Notes: generated by a model not told the origin, from the sequence alone. DNA of 64,000 nt from Corythucha ciliata (GCA_038030265.1 CM075941.1:21328001-21392000), one strand, 5' to 3'. Numbered from the stretch's first letter, positions 13,600-25,561 are shown. Numbers and translations: made by a program.

Positions 13600-14330
13600 C
13601 CAACCAAAGTGAAGCTCCAAACACGGCCAAACTGCGAGACCACAAAGAAAGGCCTAAACACAGCTCAAGGGTTGGGCCCAATAATGCCCAACCACAGCAA
13701 AGGCCCAACCACAACAAAAGACCAACCACAGCAAATGTCCAACCACGGCAATGTTCTAACCACAGCAAAGTTCGAACCATAGCAAGTGTCCAAACCACAG
13801 CCAATGCCCAACCACTGCCGAGGTCCAACTACAGCAAATGTCCAACCAATGTTCAAACCTCTGCAAAGGTACAGCCACGCCACAGTAAATGTTCAACAAC
13901 AGCAAAGCTTCAACTAGAAAAGCTGTAACCATAGTTAGAAAATCCAACCACAGAAACGTCCCAACTTCACCATTCACCAAAGCTCCAAACCACTGTAAAA
14001 ATCCAAATCACAGTAAAGCTCCAATAGTAAAGACGTTCCAACACCAGTCAAGGTGAAATCACATCAAATGTCCAACCACATCAAATGTCTAACAACAGCA
14101 AGGATCCAACCACAGCAAAGGTTCAACCACAGCAAAAGCCCAACTACAGCAAAACTCGCAACGGCAGCAATGCTCCAACTACAATTAGAACGTCCAACCA
14201 AAGTAAAGCCCCAAACACAGCAAAGCTCTAGCGCACAAAAGCTCCAAACACATACATAGAATACCCTAACAATGCAAAGCTCCAACCACAGTTGAGCTCT
14301 AACTACAGCAGAACTTCAACCTCAGAGAAG
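13600..14330. repeat. 17-bp tandem repeat (AACCACAGCAAAGGTCC)
   Basis: Roughly forty head-to-tail units with consensus AACCACAGCAAAGGTCC. The period is exactly 17 bp over long stretches, with occasional units of about 15-20. All six frames tend to stay open because the unit has few stops, so the Trp/Leu/Val-rich and Gln/Pro-rich open frames across it are artefacts of periodicity. Flanking DNA is CT-rich (13440-13600 and 14330-14370). Confidence 0.9.
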
Positions 14331-14518
14331 CTATTCTTTTTCCCCTTTTGTTTCTTCCTTTTCTTGATTTCGTCAGTAAGGTATTGTATAGTCACTAAAT
14401 TCAAGTTTTAGGGCTAAATATTGACTTCGGGCAAAAACCCCGCGAATAAAAAATACATAAAGTCGTTAACCCCAGGGAAAAATTCCAAGGGATCCCTACA
14501 AGAAAAAAAAAGAGATCT

Positions 14519-14640
14519 CGTCCCGAGATGCCTCCGAGTGGGGGAAAAGTCGGAAAGGGAACCACCCACCACCCACCGGTCAACCCACTGAGCCACCCGA
14601 GCGGGTGGGAGTGGGCGGAAACCACCCACCGACTATATAA
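14519..14640 (-). mobile_element. Possible tRNA-derived SINE fragment
   Basis: On the minus strand, around 14580-14596, the sequence reads GTGGCTCAGTGGGTTGA, which resembles a Pol III A box of tRNA type. A GGTTCC-type phrase follows at about B-box spacing, but the B box is a poor match. A TATATAAG lies on the plus strand next to it (14634-14641), so an LTR promoter is an alternative reading. Confidence 0.3.
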
Positions 14641-16168
14641 GCAGCTCAGCGGGACCCAACCCAAGAAATCACTTCTTGTCAAGAAGTAGGGGTGTGACGT
14701 TCCTGAGAAAATCTGTCACCGTTCCAAACGTTCCTGTTCCATAGAAGGAACTGTTTCTTTTAACAGTGACCGTTCCAGTGACACCCACTCGAATTAGTTT
14801 TTAGGGAGTTCCAAGGCGAATGTAGCTGTTGTAAAAGAGATGTTCCTAGCAAAAGGTACGGAATATCCTGGGGCTAGACGAATGCTCAAGTACTCAGTGC
14901 TAAATGAAAAACAAGACTCTCTCTTAATGACTTTTATCACAGCTTCAGAGTTGTATAAACGAGTTAAGAAACGAGGGAAATGTTTTTGTTAATTGAACGA
15001 CTTGAAGCAAAAATCACTTGAAATTTTTTTCTCTCTCGCGCTTATATTTCAAGGATAAAAGAAACTAAATCAATAAATAAATCGTTGGAAAAACATAAGT
15101 GGTCCAAGGAGTAAAAGTAACAGATTTTTGTCAGATATTAATATTACTGTTGAGCGACGGCAAGAAGAAGCTAGAGGCTAGAGGAATGATGCGGGAGCTC
15201 TTGACTGCAGTCACTTGTCACCGCGAAAAAGAACGAGTAGAAAAATATTCATCTGGGGAACGGCTGGAACTGGAACGAAGGAACTAGAAACGCGCCTGAT
15301 ATCGTTCAACGAAAGTTACGGTAGAGCGCTCCTTCCATTCAGAGACCCTCTTTCGTTCCTCTGGTCACTCTGGACTACTCGACTGGGAAACAGCACGACA
15401 CTCCAGCGGCTTCAACGACTGTTTGGTATAACGCTGGCCCTGACCGGGACCTCTTGCACCCCGTTTTTTTTCCCCGACCAGTGGAGCGGAAAACCTTACG
15501 GGAACCTTCCAAGCTCTACTCCGTTGAGATCCTTCGGACGCTTGTTGAAGCGGACACACCTATTGTGGATTAGACCGCCCCTGGTTCAAGTCGTCAGTGA
15601 CCTGACGCATACACCAAATCGGACCGGCAGGATAACCTCGCGGGAACCTTCCAAACTCCACTCCGTTGAAAAGACTTCGGACACCTGTTGAAGGGAAACC
15701 CTTTTGTGGACCTGACCGCCGATAGGCATTCGTGCCAGACCTTGAGACGACAAGTTTCTTCTCATTCCCTCTACCTCGGTGGAGCTTGATAGATATTACG
15801 GGGCTTAACAACGCTTGTGTCTGCCCCAGAATTCATCGAGCGAGACCGATCCTGTCCGAACCTTTCCCTGTCCTTGCCAAACCCGGCGAAGATGATGACA
15901 CTGGACTGGACCGAGCCGATCAAGGATCAATCAACGCAATTTGTCAACTCCGATATCTAAGGACAGCACCAAGGGACGCTAGCGGATCGTTAGCCCGACA
16001 GTCTGCCCATAGCGCCGAGGGACGCTAACCAACTGTCAACGACAAGACCCGCAAGAACAATTCAGCGACACAACGGCAAGAGGATCTGCGAACAGCGCGA
16101 AGGGACGGTAACAGACCGCCAGTTGCGAGCGCCACGCACCGGAACAACCGGAAACCGTCAAAGAAGAC
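14641..16168. other. GC-richer unrecognised segment, mobile-element-like
   Basis: The base composition is clearly higher in GC than the surroundings and open frames reach about 150 codons (around 15215-15691 and 15732-16028, plus strand). Their starts are not ATG and I recognise no protein family. A phrase beginning GGAACCTTCCAA is repeated with drift at 15501 and 15643, a period of about 142 bp. A retroelement leader or LTR region is possible, but no reverse transcriptase, integrase or paired LTR is visible. Confidence 0.35.
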
Positions 16169-16171
16169 AAT

Positions 16172-16661
16172 GAGGAAGTAACATAAAAAATAAAAATCGC
16201 TGGAGACATTTTTTTTTTAAAAAGAAAATGACTAAATATGACCAGGAATTGAATATTAGTGCGTAAATGATTGATTTCGATTTATAGCGAAATAATAAAA
16301 CTTGCCAATTTTTTTTGTTACCATAAACGGCCGGTCTGTGACTCGTGACGTAGCTAAGGGGTCGTGACTCCTCCCAACCCTCCGCGTCATGGCCGGTATC
16401 ATGTGTTGCTCCTTCTTGTCCCACCCCCTTCTCTAAAGTCCTATTGTTTGATTTGTGGGAAGCCATAGTGAAGGTTATGCGAAGGCTGTTATTGCGTCAT
16501 CAGTCTATCTAGCCTGTTTCAAATGGGTCCCACAACCCAATAGTTTTAAAAATTAATAAAAAAATATAGGGCCTGATTTTATTTGAATGGATCGTGTTTT
16601 CATGAGTTTTGGTAACCAAGCTATCATGACTGCATGATTTTGGAAAATGTGTTACTTCCTC
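16172..16661. mobile_element. MITE, GAGGAAG family, copy 1
   Basis: A 490-bp non-autonomous DNA element. Its ends are inverted repeats (GAGGAAGTAACAT at the left, GTGTTACTTCCTC at the right), each flanked by AT. A strongly similar copy lies at 32522-33003 in the same orientation and aligns end to end with small indels. No transposase frame is present. The AT dinucleotide on both sides may be the target duplication. Confidence 0.8.
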
Positions 16662-16663
16662 AT

Positions 16664-17425
16664 TATTATTTTTTACCGACACAAATGGAGAACTTGCATG
16701 AATCTCAGATCGGGGAGAAAAGCATACCAGTGATTTGACCCGTGAACTGAAGGATAACAATGGAAGTTGCAACCCGATTGGTGCGTTTTAAGATTTTTAA
16801 AAAAGGTTCAAAGTTCTTCAGAAAGGGATGGATGGTGCGAGGGGAAATGACGTAAATACTTACTTGTGAAGCATTTGAGGGAACTCTAAAATTGTTTGTT
16901 TACAAATAACATGAAAAATTTCTTCCCAGTAAACGCGTCTAACCCCCTCTTCCCCGCATCATCAATTTCAATAAGTAAGTTTTGACGTAATCGAACCCCC
17001 ACTCAAAATTTTTAAAAATTCACTAAAACAGCATCCTTGACTGATTTCAAAGTTTAATGTGAGCAATTGACTTGTGGAAGAGCCCTCTTTAAGCAACACC
17101 AACTTTTGAAAAATTTGCAAGTTCCCCATTGTAAATCAGTTGTATTATATTGAGAATATATGTATTGGGGTCTGTTACCCAAAGCAAACAACAAGTGGCG
17201 ACCGTTTAATTTCTTGCATCTTCAACCCTCATCTTCGGGTCGTCCGAACGACCCCCCATTAAGCCACATCGCGTCAATATATGTACGAAATTACAAGGAA
17301 ATGAAAAATCTCGAAGTTGCCCGACGGGAAGAAACTGGGCTGCTCACAAAGGATGGAGGGGGCAAATGACGCGGGATGCACCATTTTGGAATTTTTTATG
17401 CGGGATTCCCCCCCCCCCCATTTAT
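16664..17425. other. Gene-free stretch
   Basis: Nothing recognised. The only notable feature is a C homopolymer near 17409-17418. Confidence 0.5.
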
Positions 17426-17429
17426 ACAC

Positions 17430-18130
17430 GGGGTTCACTCACCAAGAAAGCCTATTTCACACAATTGACTGCCTTAAAAGCAAATTTCGCGGGGTTGGCC
17501 CATTCATACTTTGACATTCCGCTGTTTACGTACTTTTTAAGTCCAAATCTTACGTCTTTAACACTCACAGAACCAAATTTCGCGGAAGTTCAATAATAAA
17601 ATTTCGCCTTCTGCGCCATACACAAAAAATTTCACCCTTTTGGCTAGTTATAAAATCAAATTTTGCATATCTGCCCATCAGAAACTAATTTAGCGGTGTC
17701 GCCTCTCTGGAAAACAAAAAAAAAAAAAAAAAAAACGTGGAGTTGGCATATTCAAAAACAAACTTCGTGCGATTTGTTCGCCCCAAAAGAGCGATTTTAT
17801 GACTTCCCTGAAACAGAAACTGCATTTTGCGCTATTGACGCATTCAAAAATCAATTTCGCAGGCTTGACTAATGTCGAGGAGATGGCTTCCTGAAAGAAC
17901 AAAACTTCACAGAACCAGCTCCCTGAAAAACAATTTTTCGAGAATTGCCTCATTAAAAATTAGTTTCGCGGGACAGGTTTCGCCCCCCCCCCCCAAAAAG
18001 CAATTGCGTAAATTTCGTTGTAACAAAAACCAAATTTGATAGCAATTTTGCGGTGTTGCCCATTTTAATGAGCAATTTCTCAGGTCCGACTCCTTTCATA
18101 GATACAAAATTTCACATGGATTCTTATTTG
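17430..18130. repeat. Minisatellite family 1, second block
   Basis: Degenerate units with an AATTTCGCGGGG-type core and an A-rich second half, as at 7640-9060. A poly(A) run lies near 17717-17735 and a C run near 17982-17995. Confidence 0.65.
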
Positions 18131-18660
18131 TCCTAATCAAAATCAATTCAATGAAATTTCAAGTGACGAATAGCGACAAAATTAAACTTTCATCAGTGCC
18201 AAGAAGCAACGAAATTTCAAGTTTGGTGAAAAAACAGCCGCGAAATTGTGAGTTTCGAGATTAAGGGCCGTATTCAGAAACCAACCTTAACTTCAAACAG
18301 CCAACCTTAGCTTCAAAACAGATGACGTATTTTTATAAACCATCATAATTTTCAACTCCTTTAGTAAAGGCTTCGTAAAGGTGGGTTTCTGAATACGGCC
18401 CTAAATGTTTAGGGGTAAAAAAAATCAACGAAATTGTAAGTTTCGGAGGATGAACAGCCCCAAAATTTAATATTTCGGAAGATAGTTAGGTGCGAAATCG
18501 CATGTTCCTTGTGAGCTATAGTGTAGACGCAACATTTCCAGATTTGAATCAATAAACAGTGAAATTGCGAGTTTGGGGGACAAATTGTAAGATATGGGAG
18601 GATATTCACCGCGAAATTGCTCGGGAGAGGGCAAATAATCCCACAAATGGCACCAACCGC
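18130..18660. repeat. CGAAATTGCGAGTTT repeat interrupted by a MITE
   Basis: Degenerate units built on a phrase like CGAAATTGTGAGTTTCG, a different family with a related core. The array is split by an inverted-repeat element at 18265-18401. Confidence 0.55.
18265..18401. mobile_element. 137-bp MITE with TAA target duplication
   Basis: Terminal inverted repeats GGGCCGTATTCAGAAACC and its complement at the right end bound a 137-bp element, flanked by TAA on both sides. A 3-bp TTA/TAA duplication and long inverted ends are typical of PIF/Harbinger (Tourist-like) MITEs. It has no coding capacity. Confidence 0.8.
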
Positions 18661-20055
18661 TCTTGAGACGGGACACCTATTGTTAGGGCGATAATAATTA
18701 TAAACCCTCGAGGTATAATCTCTGCACTCTACTATAAGTCGTTTTTCCCCGCTACGTATTCTAGTTATGAATCAGAGTGCTTGAGGTAAAACTCTCCACT
18801 CTAATTTGATTTTCAGTGTAAGCCCGTTGGGTGGGCGGGGCAGAGATTAAGCAGTTTTTTCTTACCCCCCCCCCCCATCAGTCTATTATAAAGTATTAGC
18901 GAACGTCCCCTCGTTCCTTGTTATCATGATGGCATAAACTATCGTTACGTCAGCCAGAAACTGCGATGAATTTAAAAAAACAAAAAAACTTCAGTCCTTT
19001 ATCTTAAAAAAAAAAAGAGAAACAGGACTTAAGGCTCGAATTTATATTCAAGTCCCCCCCATAGGGAAGGGTCCGAGCGTGGGGTTTTTTTCGTCCCACA
19101 GACACCGGCTCTAGACATTCCATTTAAGGTGGCACAATACATAAAACGTCACTAACTTTGTTTTTTTGTCAATATTACACCAGTTCTACAGGAATCCTGT
19201 TTGCAGGGAAGAGAGAAGCTCATCAGACGCTCGATCAAATTTTACGGCGTCTATAAAGCTTGAAATTACACGCGCGCAAGCAAGACGACGAAATTTAAAG
19301 ATGATATTTCGAGGGATGTTTTTTTCTTTTTTTTTTTAGTTTTTGTGAACTTTTTTTCTTCTTCTTTGGATCGACTCCAACTCATGTTTGGCTACCTATT
19401 CAGGTGGTTCTAAGCTTGGAGCTGAGGTGGATAAGGGAGAGGAATTAAAATTAATTGCGATTTTACAGTCCCACTATTCAAGAGAAACTCTGGTAAATTA
19501 TTGGGACGAGATCATTTTTCGTTGTTAGAGAACATAGCTAAGACCTTTGAGTTTAATCGACGAGTATAACGACGGCACTATAGCGTGGATTGCTCGTTAA
19601 AGTAGTCGATCGATTCAGGGGCAGTCAACTTGACTGGGAATGCCGAACTATGGACAAGACCTTCTTCGACACGTATCAGGGAGTCGAGACAGGCCCGGCC
19701 GGCATTAGGGTGGGGCTGGCGCACTCGCCCAGCAGAGTACCAGGTCGATAGGGGCTCCAATCATATATCAGGGAATGAGAAGGCTCAAAATCGTAAGTCG
19801 TCCCTTGAGGAAAATATTTTATTGACTCGATAAATTTATAGATCAAGAGCCAGTGAAGTAAAAAATGCAACCATTTCCCCTGAATTTTCACATTCACTTG
19901 GGTTCTGCTCTGAACACGGTACACACGAATTTCGCCTTGAACTTTGCTAAGTCTTGGAGTCTAGCCCTTTTGGCGAGATGCGGTTACAACATTTCATGGG
20001 TGAGGAAATGAGCGTGCTCAATTTGAGCTTGTCGTATAGTTACTGTCAACTGTGC
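18661..20055. other. Gene-free stretch with a small GC-rich island
   Basis: No gene recognised. A GC-rich island around 19590-19760 supports short open frames on both strands without known motifs. It may be an old transposon remnant. Confidence 0.45.
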
Positions 20056-20059
20056 ACTA

Positions 20060-20765
20060 ATTGGATGTTGGACGTTCGAAAAATTGCCAAAGTGCATTCG
20101 TGCCTTAAAATGACAGAACTTCGAGCCTTGAAAATGGCAAACGGGCGATTCGAGGTGGTATTGACAATTTGCGTACTTGAAATTGCCAAACTGGCTATTT
20201 ACGCCCGAAAAATTGCTAAAAAAAAATCGTGCCCTATAATGACAAAACTGACTATCCATGGCTCGAAAATGGCTGACTAAAGTTTCACTCTAAAAATTGC
20301 CAAACTGAAAATTTCCGTAAAAAATGTGGTAAATCTGACGACTTGCGCCTAAAAAATTCTTAAACTAATCTCCTCGCACCCTAAACTCTACTGAATAACT
20401 GGCGATTCGTACCCTGTAAATAGCCAAACTGGCTATTCACGCCCTAAAATTCGAAACTATGACTCTATGCGCCATTTAAGCGCCTTGGGAAATGTTCAAA
20501 CCGACGATCCGTGCCCCGAAAATGGCAAGGCTGACCATTCGCGCACGATAAAAAAGCCAAGCTGGGTTATTCACGACCACCAACTGTCAGTCGGGGAAAC
20601 CTGTACTCTAAAAATGGTCAAATACAGACCATTTGCAGCCCATTGATGGCGCAATAACTCGATTTGTCCACAAAAATGGCCAAACTGACTATCTGCGCCC
20701 AATAAAATGGTCGAAACGACTACTTGCACCCTTAAAATGATTAAATCCGTTAATTTTGAATAAAT
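20060..20765 (+). repeat. Minisatellite family 3, first block
   Basis: Units of roughly 30-35 bp on the theme ATTCGCGCCCTGAAAATGGC then CAAACTGAC. Copies are degenerate. The same family occurs reversed at 47230-48500 and forward again at 49120-49960. Confidence 0.7.
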
Positions 20766-20805
20766 AAAAAAATTGAGTTGAAAAAAGTATTTTTCTTTGC
20801 AGCAC

Positions 20806-20893
20806 TAGTGTTACACCAGTGTAGAAAATCATCTGAATTCATTAACAATTTCGAAATTTATCAATCAAATCGTGTGCTTTTCCACACTAGTGT
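20806..20893. mobile_element. Short foldback related to the 21650 MITE
   Basis: An inverted pair, CTTTGCAGCACTAGTGT and its imperfect complement, bounds about 90 bp. The inner arm sequence (CTAGTGT followed by GAAAATCATCTGA) resembles that of the element at 21650-21786, so it is probably a truncated or diverged relative. Confidence 0.55.
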
Positions 20894-21309
20894 AGCAAAG
20901 AAACAGACATATTGACTCGAAATACGACATGTGTGGAGTGAGGACGGGTACGTATACCTAGCTGAATCTTGCTCCCCCAATGTCGTGTGGGTTGCACCGC
21001 CACTGTGACCACAAGTGCATGCTTTCATTGCGTCTGATGCCACCGGTCACATCCGAATGGAGGCAGAAAATTTGTCCCACTATTATCGATTTTATGTGCT
21101 GAGTAAGAAAAGTACGCAAATGATTGCACTTTTTACGTCACTGATGGCTATTGGTCTATTATTTTATGATTCACAAATTATAATGACTGATTTGAAGTCG
21201 TTCAAGGAAATATTTACCTCGAGGGACGACTATGAATTTGGGCCTTGTCTAAAATAGTGACTGGACACCTAATCGATCAAAAAATTATTCGAATGCGAAT
21301 TCTACAGTC

Positions 21310-21560
21310 AAACTATTTTTTTTTTGAGGTACGGACTTGGATCTACCGAGCCCGCTGGCGCCTCAGTTCTTGCGGCTCTAACACCATACCCTGTAACTCC
21401 ATCAGCTGTGCACTTCACACCCGTACTACGCGGGCGTTTCGGTCGATGTGCGGTTTGTCTTACGCGCACCGCCGTGAACGCCCATACGAAGCCGAGTGAA
21501 CCGTGTCACATGGGCAGGAAGAGGTCACATTTCGACCAAGATAATTCAGTCGCCTCTTGA
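21310..21560 (+). other. GC-rich open frame, unrecognised
   Basis: An open frame of about 75 codons ends at a TGA at 21558-21560, in GC-richer DNA. It is preceded by a T-rich stretch ending in AG that could act as a splice acceptor. Two cysteines in a CxxC pair (FGRCAVCLTR) and a later CHMGRKRSHF are visible. I recognise no family, and no partner exon is apparent. It may be the last exon of an unrecognised gene or a transposon fragment. Confidence 0.25.
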
Positions 21561-21649
21561 GAACTGTTCGTTAGCTCCAGTAGTATCTGGTTTTAACGAC
21601 AGAAAACTTGTAATATTTCCGCCGGATATTTTTGAATTAAAGTGATAAT

Positions 21650-21786
21650 AGGTCCGGTCCATTGTTTTGCTAGTGCTACACTAGTTTAGAAAACCACGTG
21701 ATTTCATTGACTCGTTCCGAAAAATTGAATGAAACCAGATGATTTTCTTCAAAAGTGTAGCACTCGCGAAACAATGGAACGGACCT
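21650..21786. mobile_element. 137-bp MITE, AGGTCCGGTCC ends
   Basis: Inverted ends AGGTCCGGTCCATTGTTT and the imperfect complement ending GGACGGACCT-like at the right. Arms continue imperfectly for about 60 bp around a short loop. AAT flanks both sides, consistent with a 3-bp target duplication, although the exact boundary is ambiguous by one base. Confidence 0.7.
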
Positions 21787-22019
21787 AATTATATTTTTGA
21801 ATTTAAAGAAGCCAAAGCTGAATAACACGTGAAAAAACCGAGAGCCACGAAACTGTTTATTAATTCTGACAACCTCACACAATAACATTTTTGACAGTAA
21901 GTTAGACAGAAAGTCACTGAAGTAGTGATATTTTGTAAAAAGGCGATACATACATTAAGAAATTAGATAGAACTTGCTATAATTTGACATGTTTGTGTTG
22001 GAAGTTGGAACTCTGTGGG

Positions 22020-22149
22020 TTCATCCTCCTCAAAGATGGAGATTTTTTCCCCAAAATATATTATAGGATTAAATATAATATAAAAATAATATAAATTAAA
22101 TATATTTAATATAAATTAAATATAATATAATGTACTAAAATATATTATA
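22020..22149. repeat. AT-rich low-complexity block
   Basis: A dense mix of ATAATATAAATTAAATATA-type words with several internal mirror and inverted matches, directly at the outer edge of the left arm of the 22150-24300 inverted repeat. Confidence 0.7.
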
Positions 22150-22439
22150 GGATATTTCAACTTTTTTCTACTCTCGACCCCTTTATTGCTCTAAAAGTCA
22201 ATCCAAAATAAACTCATGGGAGACAAAGTTGTTGCAAATCAAATGTAATTAACCTCATTTTAGGAGCATAACAGGGTTTGTACCTACAACAGTAAACTAA
22301 AACGCCACCAAAAAATGTTTTTACATTACCGTTAGAGGACAAGTAGAATCATCTTTTCGAGTAGAATCTTCTGTACTCAAAAAACTGATAGTCTCTATTA
22401 CTCATTACTCGTAATATAATTATCGAAGTGACTATATAC

Positions 22440-22560
22440 AGGTACAGTACCTACACGTAAAAGGCTATTTGCTGGTACTGTAACTACGTGTAAATTGCTA
22501 TTTACACTTAAAACGCTATTTGTAGGTACAGTACCTTGGCAGAAAATGCTATTTTCAGGA
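22440..22560 (-). repeat. Minisatellite family 5, left arm
   Basis: Degenerate units on the theme GGTACAGTACCTACACGTAA then GCTATTTGC. The unit contains a GGTACAGTACC near-palindrome. The array is inverted relative to 23170-23475. Confidence 0.7.
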
Positions 22561-23169
22561 ACTCTTCTCGATAAGTCAAGCTTGTCCGACGACCTATAGT
22601 GTATACAACATACGCAGAATAATTATACCTTCATATTAAATAAATAATCAGGTCGATGAGAGGCGGTAAATTAACCACTGCTCTTGCCCTTCTGTTATAT
22701 CCCTATAGCCATAGAGCCTTTATAGTAACCCACTGCGCACTGTGTTATAAACCGTTAATGGTGCTCTGAATTTTATTTAGGTATTATTTGAAGGTAGTTT
22801 TTTTTTGTCACAGAAGTCTTTACTCTGTGCTACTGCTCGGACTAGCTGCAGGGCCTACGTCTTAACACGTGTCGTCTTAACCTTTTACCGCTCAAGGAAG
22901 TCCCCGTCCCCCCAGGGGTCTTGAGTGCGGTGGTACCACGAGTTCACCATCTACCACTTTCTTCCTTGAGACTTTTGGATCTTTCGTCCAGAAAGTGTGG
23001 CGATATGGTCTACGATTAGCTTTCCTTGCTCTTCTATCGGACCCAAAATTCTTGAAACTAGTGTTCCTTTTACTGAACTCTAGAAATCTCCCACCAGGAA
23101 ACAAGAAAAAAATTCATCATTTTTCAGAGAAGTTACGTTCCCTGATGTTCTTTCTCTGACTGCAACATC

Positions 23170-23475
23170 AAAAATTCGCGCTTATCTGTAACCAGCATTT
23201 TACGCCCCTGCAAATAGTGTTTTACGCGTGCCGTACCTGCAAATAGCGTTTTACGTGTATAGGTACAGTACCTGCAGATACAGATAGCGTGTTACATGTA
23301 GAAACTATACGTGCATATAGCGTTTTATGCGTTGGTACCTGCCGAGTTTTACACGGAGGAGCCGTACCTGCAAATAGCGTTTTACGCGTAGGTACAGTAC
23401 TTGCAGATGACGTATTACATGTAGGTACCATACCAGCATATAGCGTTTTACGCGAAGGTACAGTACCTGCATAAA
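23170..23475 (+). repeat. Minisatellite family 5, right arm
   Basis: About seven units of roughly 40-45 bp on the theme GTACCTGCAAATAGCGTTTT then ACGCGTAGGTACA. Open frames rich in Val, Leu and Thr across it follow the repeat and are not genes. Confidence 0.8.
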
Positions 23476-24309
23476 TCACCAACCTATAATTATTAATTCG
23501 AGAAATAATGGAGATAATCTAATGACACAGTTTTACTAAATAGTAAAATTATAGAACCATTTTTAGAAAGGTAATAGAATCCTTTTTTGAAAAATAATAA
23601 TACTTTTTTTGAAGAATCAAGTTTTGGGTACTTTTCGAGGGGAGGCTGGGAATCGTCCGAGGTTCGGCTACTTTCGGGGCTGAGTCGTCAGGACAGGAAT
23701 GAGACCCACCGGAGGTGGTCCATCCTCTGCCCGTTGGGACTCTTCTCAAGTTCTCAACTCCCAACCACTTTTCAGCTTTGATGGTATATACAAATTAGTC
23801 TACGTTTGTTCGAAAGTCCTCGTATTTTTTTATTTTAATACGCTGACGTTTCGCCTTAATCAAGGCATGTTGCTCCTGAGCTATTCCTTTCCACCCGTCT
23901 TCTCGATTAACATATGTTTTATTTCATGGAGGACGAATGGAAATAAGCTGCTCTAGAGCAGAATTTTATGAAAATGGAAATCTGTAACAGTTCATCTTTC
24001 CAATCCAAAATATGGCAGAGGTGGGGTCACACCCGCTTAGGGCACTAGTACAACATCCAGGGATTGGTAAAATCATGCTAATACCACTCTTGAAAGAAGA
24101 TGAGGGGAAATTTCATTTGTTTTTTTAATGTTAAAGTCAACTTGAGGAGTACACTGAGTGGGGGATGAACTATCTCTGTCACTTATATAGAGATGGATGT
24201 TTTCAATAAGAGCATGTCTCCCATGAGTTTATTTGTGATAGAGTTTAAGAGCAATAAATGGGTCGAAAGTAGAGAAAAAGTTGGAATATCCACTTTTTGA
24301 GAAAATTTC

Positions 24310-25410
24310 GCTTTCTTTGAGAGGCTGTATCTTCGGACTTAATGGACCTGAAGAGCTTACATTTTTTGAACCCATTACAAGTCAAATTGCAGCGAATTTT
24401 ATCTAATTTCATAAAGTATGTATCGCCGTTTTACAAAATATCACTGAAAAAAACTGGAAAATGAAGAAATATTTCGTGGTTTTTCGACCAAAAAAAGGGG
24501 ATCCGTTCACTTTTCAAGGTTGAAAAATCAGTTACGTACTCACTACGTGGTCCCTAACGACATATTTAAAAAGCAAGTTTACAGTATTTTCCGTAACTTC
24601 CGCGAAATTTTGTGTCTCTGGCCTAAGTGGGAAAGCCACTAAATTGGTTTTTGAAAAAGCCCCCCCCCCCCCAAGGAAACATAGGGCGGCTGGCTCTCTC
24701 AAAAAAATCAATTTTACGTGGTAGGTAATTTGGTATGCACAAAAATCGATTTTGTGGGTTTGACCATTTCAAAATTCGAATTCCACCTTTTCGAGTTTTC
24801 GCTGGATTGACAGTTGCCATTGGGTTTGGTCAGCGGAAAAATTCGTGGGCGCCAGTAAAAGCGAGCCATTGGAAATGCACGGGCGGAGTCGAGGGAAGAA
24901 TCTGGCTCGTCTGGTCAAAAATCCGTCGGTTTCTCTTAGTTTTCTATTAGGGAGCATCTAAATCAAATATTCGGCCAAAATGGCGTTTGAGGCGGATATT
25001 CTGCTGCCTTCCCGTAAAAAAGTAAACAGGAGAAAAGTCCAAAGAGAAGATTTTCTAATAGATGTGGCTCTCCGAAAATATTAGACTGTCGGTGTTCAGC
25101 GATTTAGTTTCCCCTTTTATACCAACTCGATATAAAGTTCATTTCCTTTAGAGGGTGTCTCCAATAGTCCAATGGCCCTGGAAGGGCCTGGAAAACCTGG
25201 ATTGCTCACAGCGGACTGGAGGGGTGTGGAGGGGGCGGGTCGTCCCCTGATAAACAATTACCCTGTCCTGTCCCTCTCCTTGTGCAGCTATGGCAACACA
25301 ACTCTCTTCCCGTATTTACTTTGAAACTCCACCCCTCTCATCCACTTTAAGCTCCACTTGGAGCTTATTTGATGGCTATTCTTTATCAGCAGTGATGAGC
25401 AATCCAGTTC
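24310..25410. other. Gene-free stretch with a few family-1 units
   Basis: No gene. Family-1-like phrases appear around 24620-24800, beside a C run at 24661-24672. The segment 24820-25410 shows nothing I recognise. Confidence 0.45.
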
Positions 25411-25415
25411 TTTTA

Positions 25416-25561
25416 AGCTCGGTGCACACGATGCATTTTTTTAAAGCATGATGGCCTGCCTGCATTGTTCTAAAAAACATCCGGTCACTGCTGTGGATCA
25501 TATGTTTTTTTTCACCATGCAAGTAAACATGCTTCGAAAAATGCATCGTGTGCACCGAGCT
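25416..25561. mobile_element. 146-bp MITE, AGCTCGGTGCACACG family, copy 1
   Basis: Inverted ends AGCTCGGTGCACACGATGCA and its exact complement enclose a 146-bp element flanked by TTA on both sides. The 3-bp TTA duplication points to the PIF/Harbinger group of MITEs. Copy 2 lies 630 bp downstream in the opposite orientation. Confidence 0.9.

Larger units (their letters stand above)
22150..24300. mobile_element. Large foldback element carrying minisatellite arms
   Basis: The outer arms 22150-22225 and about 24222-24300 are inverted copies of each other (left begins GGATATTTCAAC, right ends GTTGGAATATCC). Inside them lie opposed GTACCTGCAAATAGCG arrays (22440-22560 and 23170-23475) and matching phrases near 22390 and 23490. 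The central part, including a minus-strand open frame near 22892-23104, shows no recognised transposase. It is probably a degraded foldback or composite DNA transposon. Confidence 0.5.

Noticed and set aside
13508..13980. Long open frames on both strands across 13.5-14.3 kb (Gln/Pro-rich and Trp/Leu/Val-rich)
   Set aside because: They follow the 17-bp tandem repeat, are open in several frames at once, and have no family motif.
20861..21257. Opposed open frames at 20.9-21.3 kb
   Set aside because: No motif, one starts inside a foldback element, and codon usage is not distinct from surrounding DNA.
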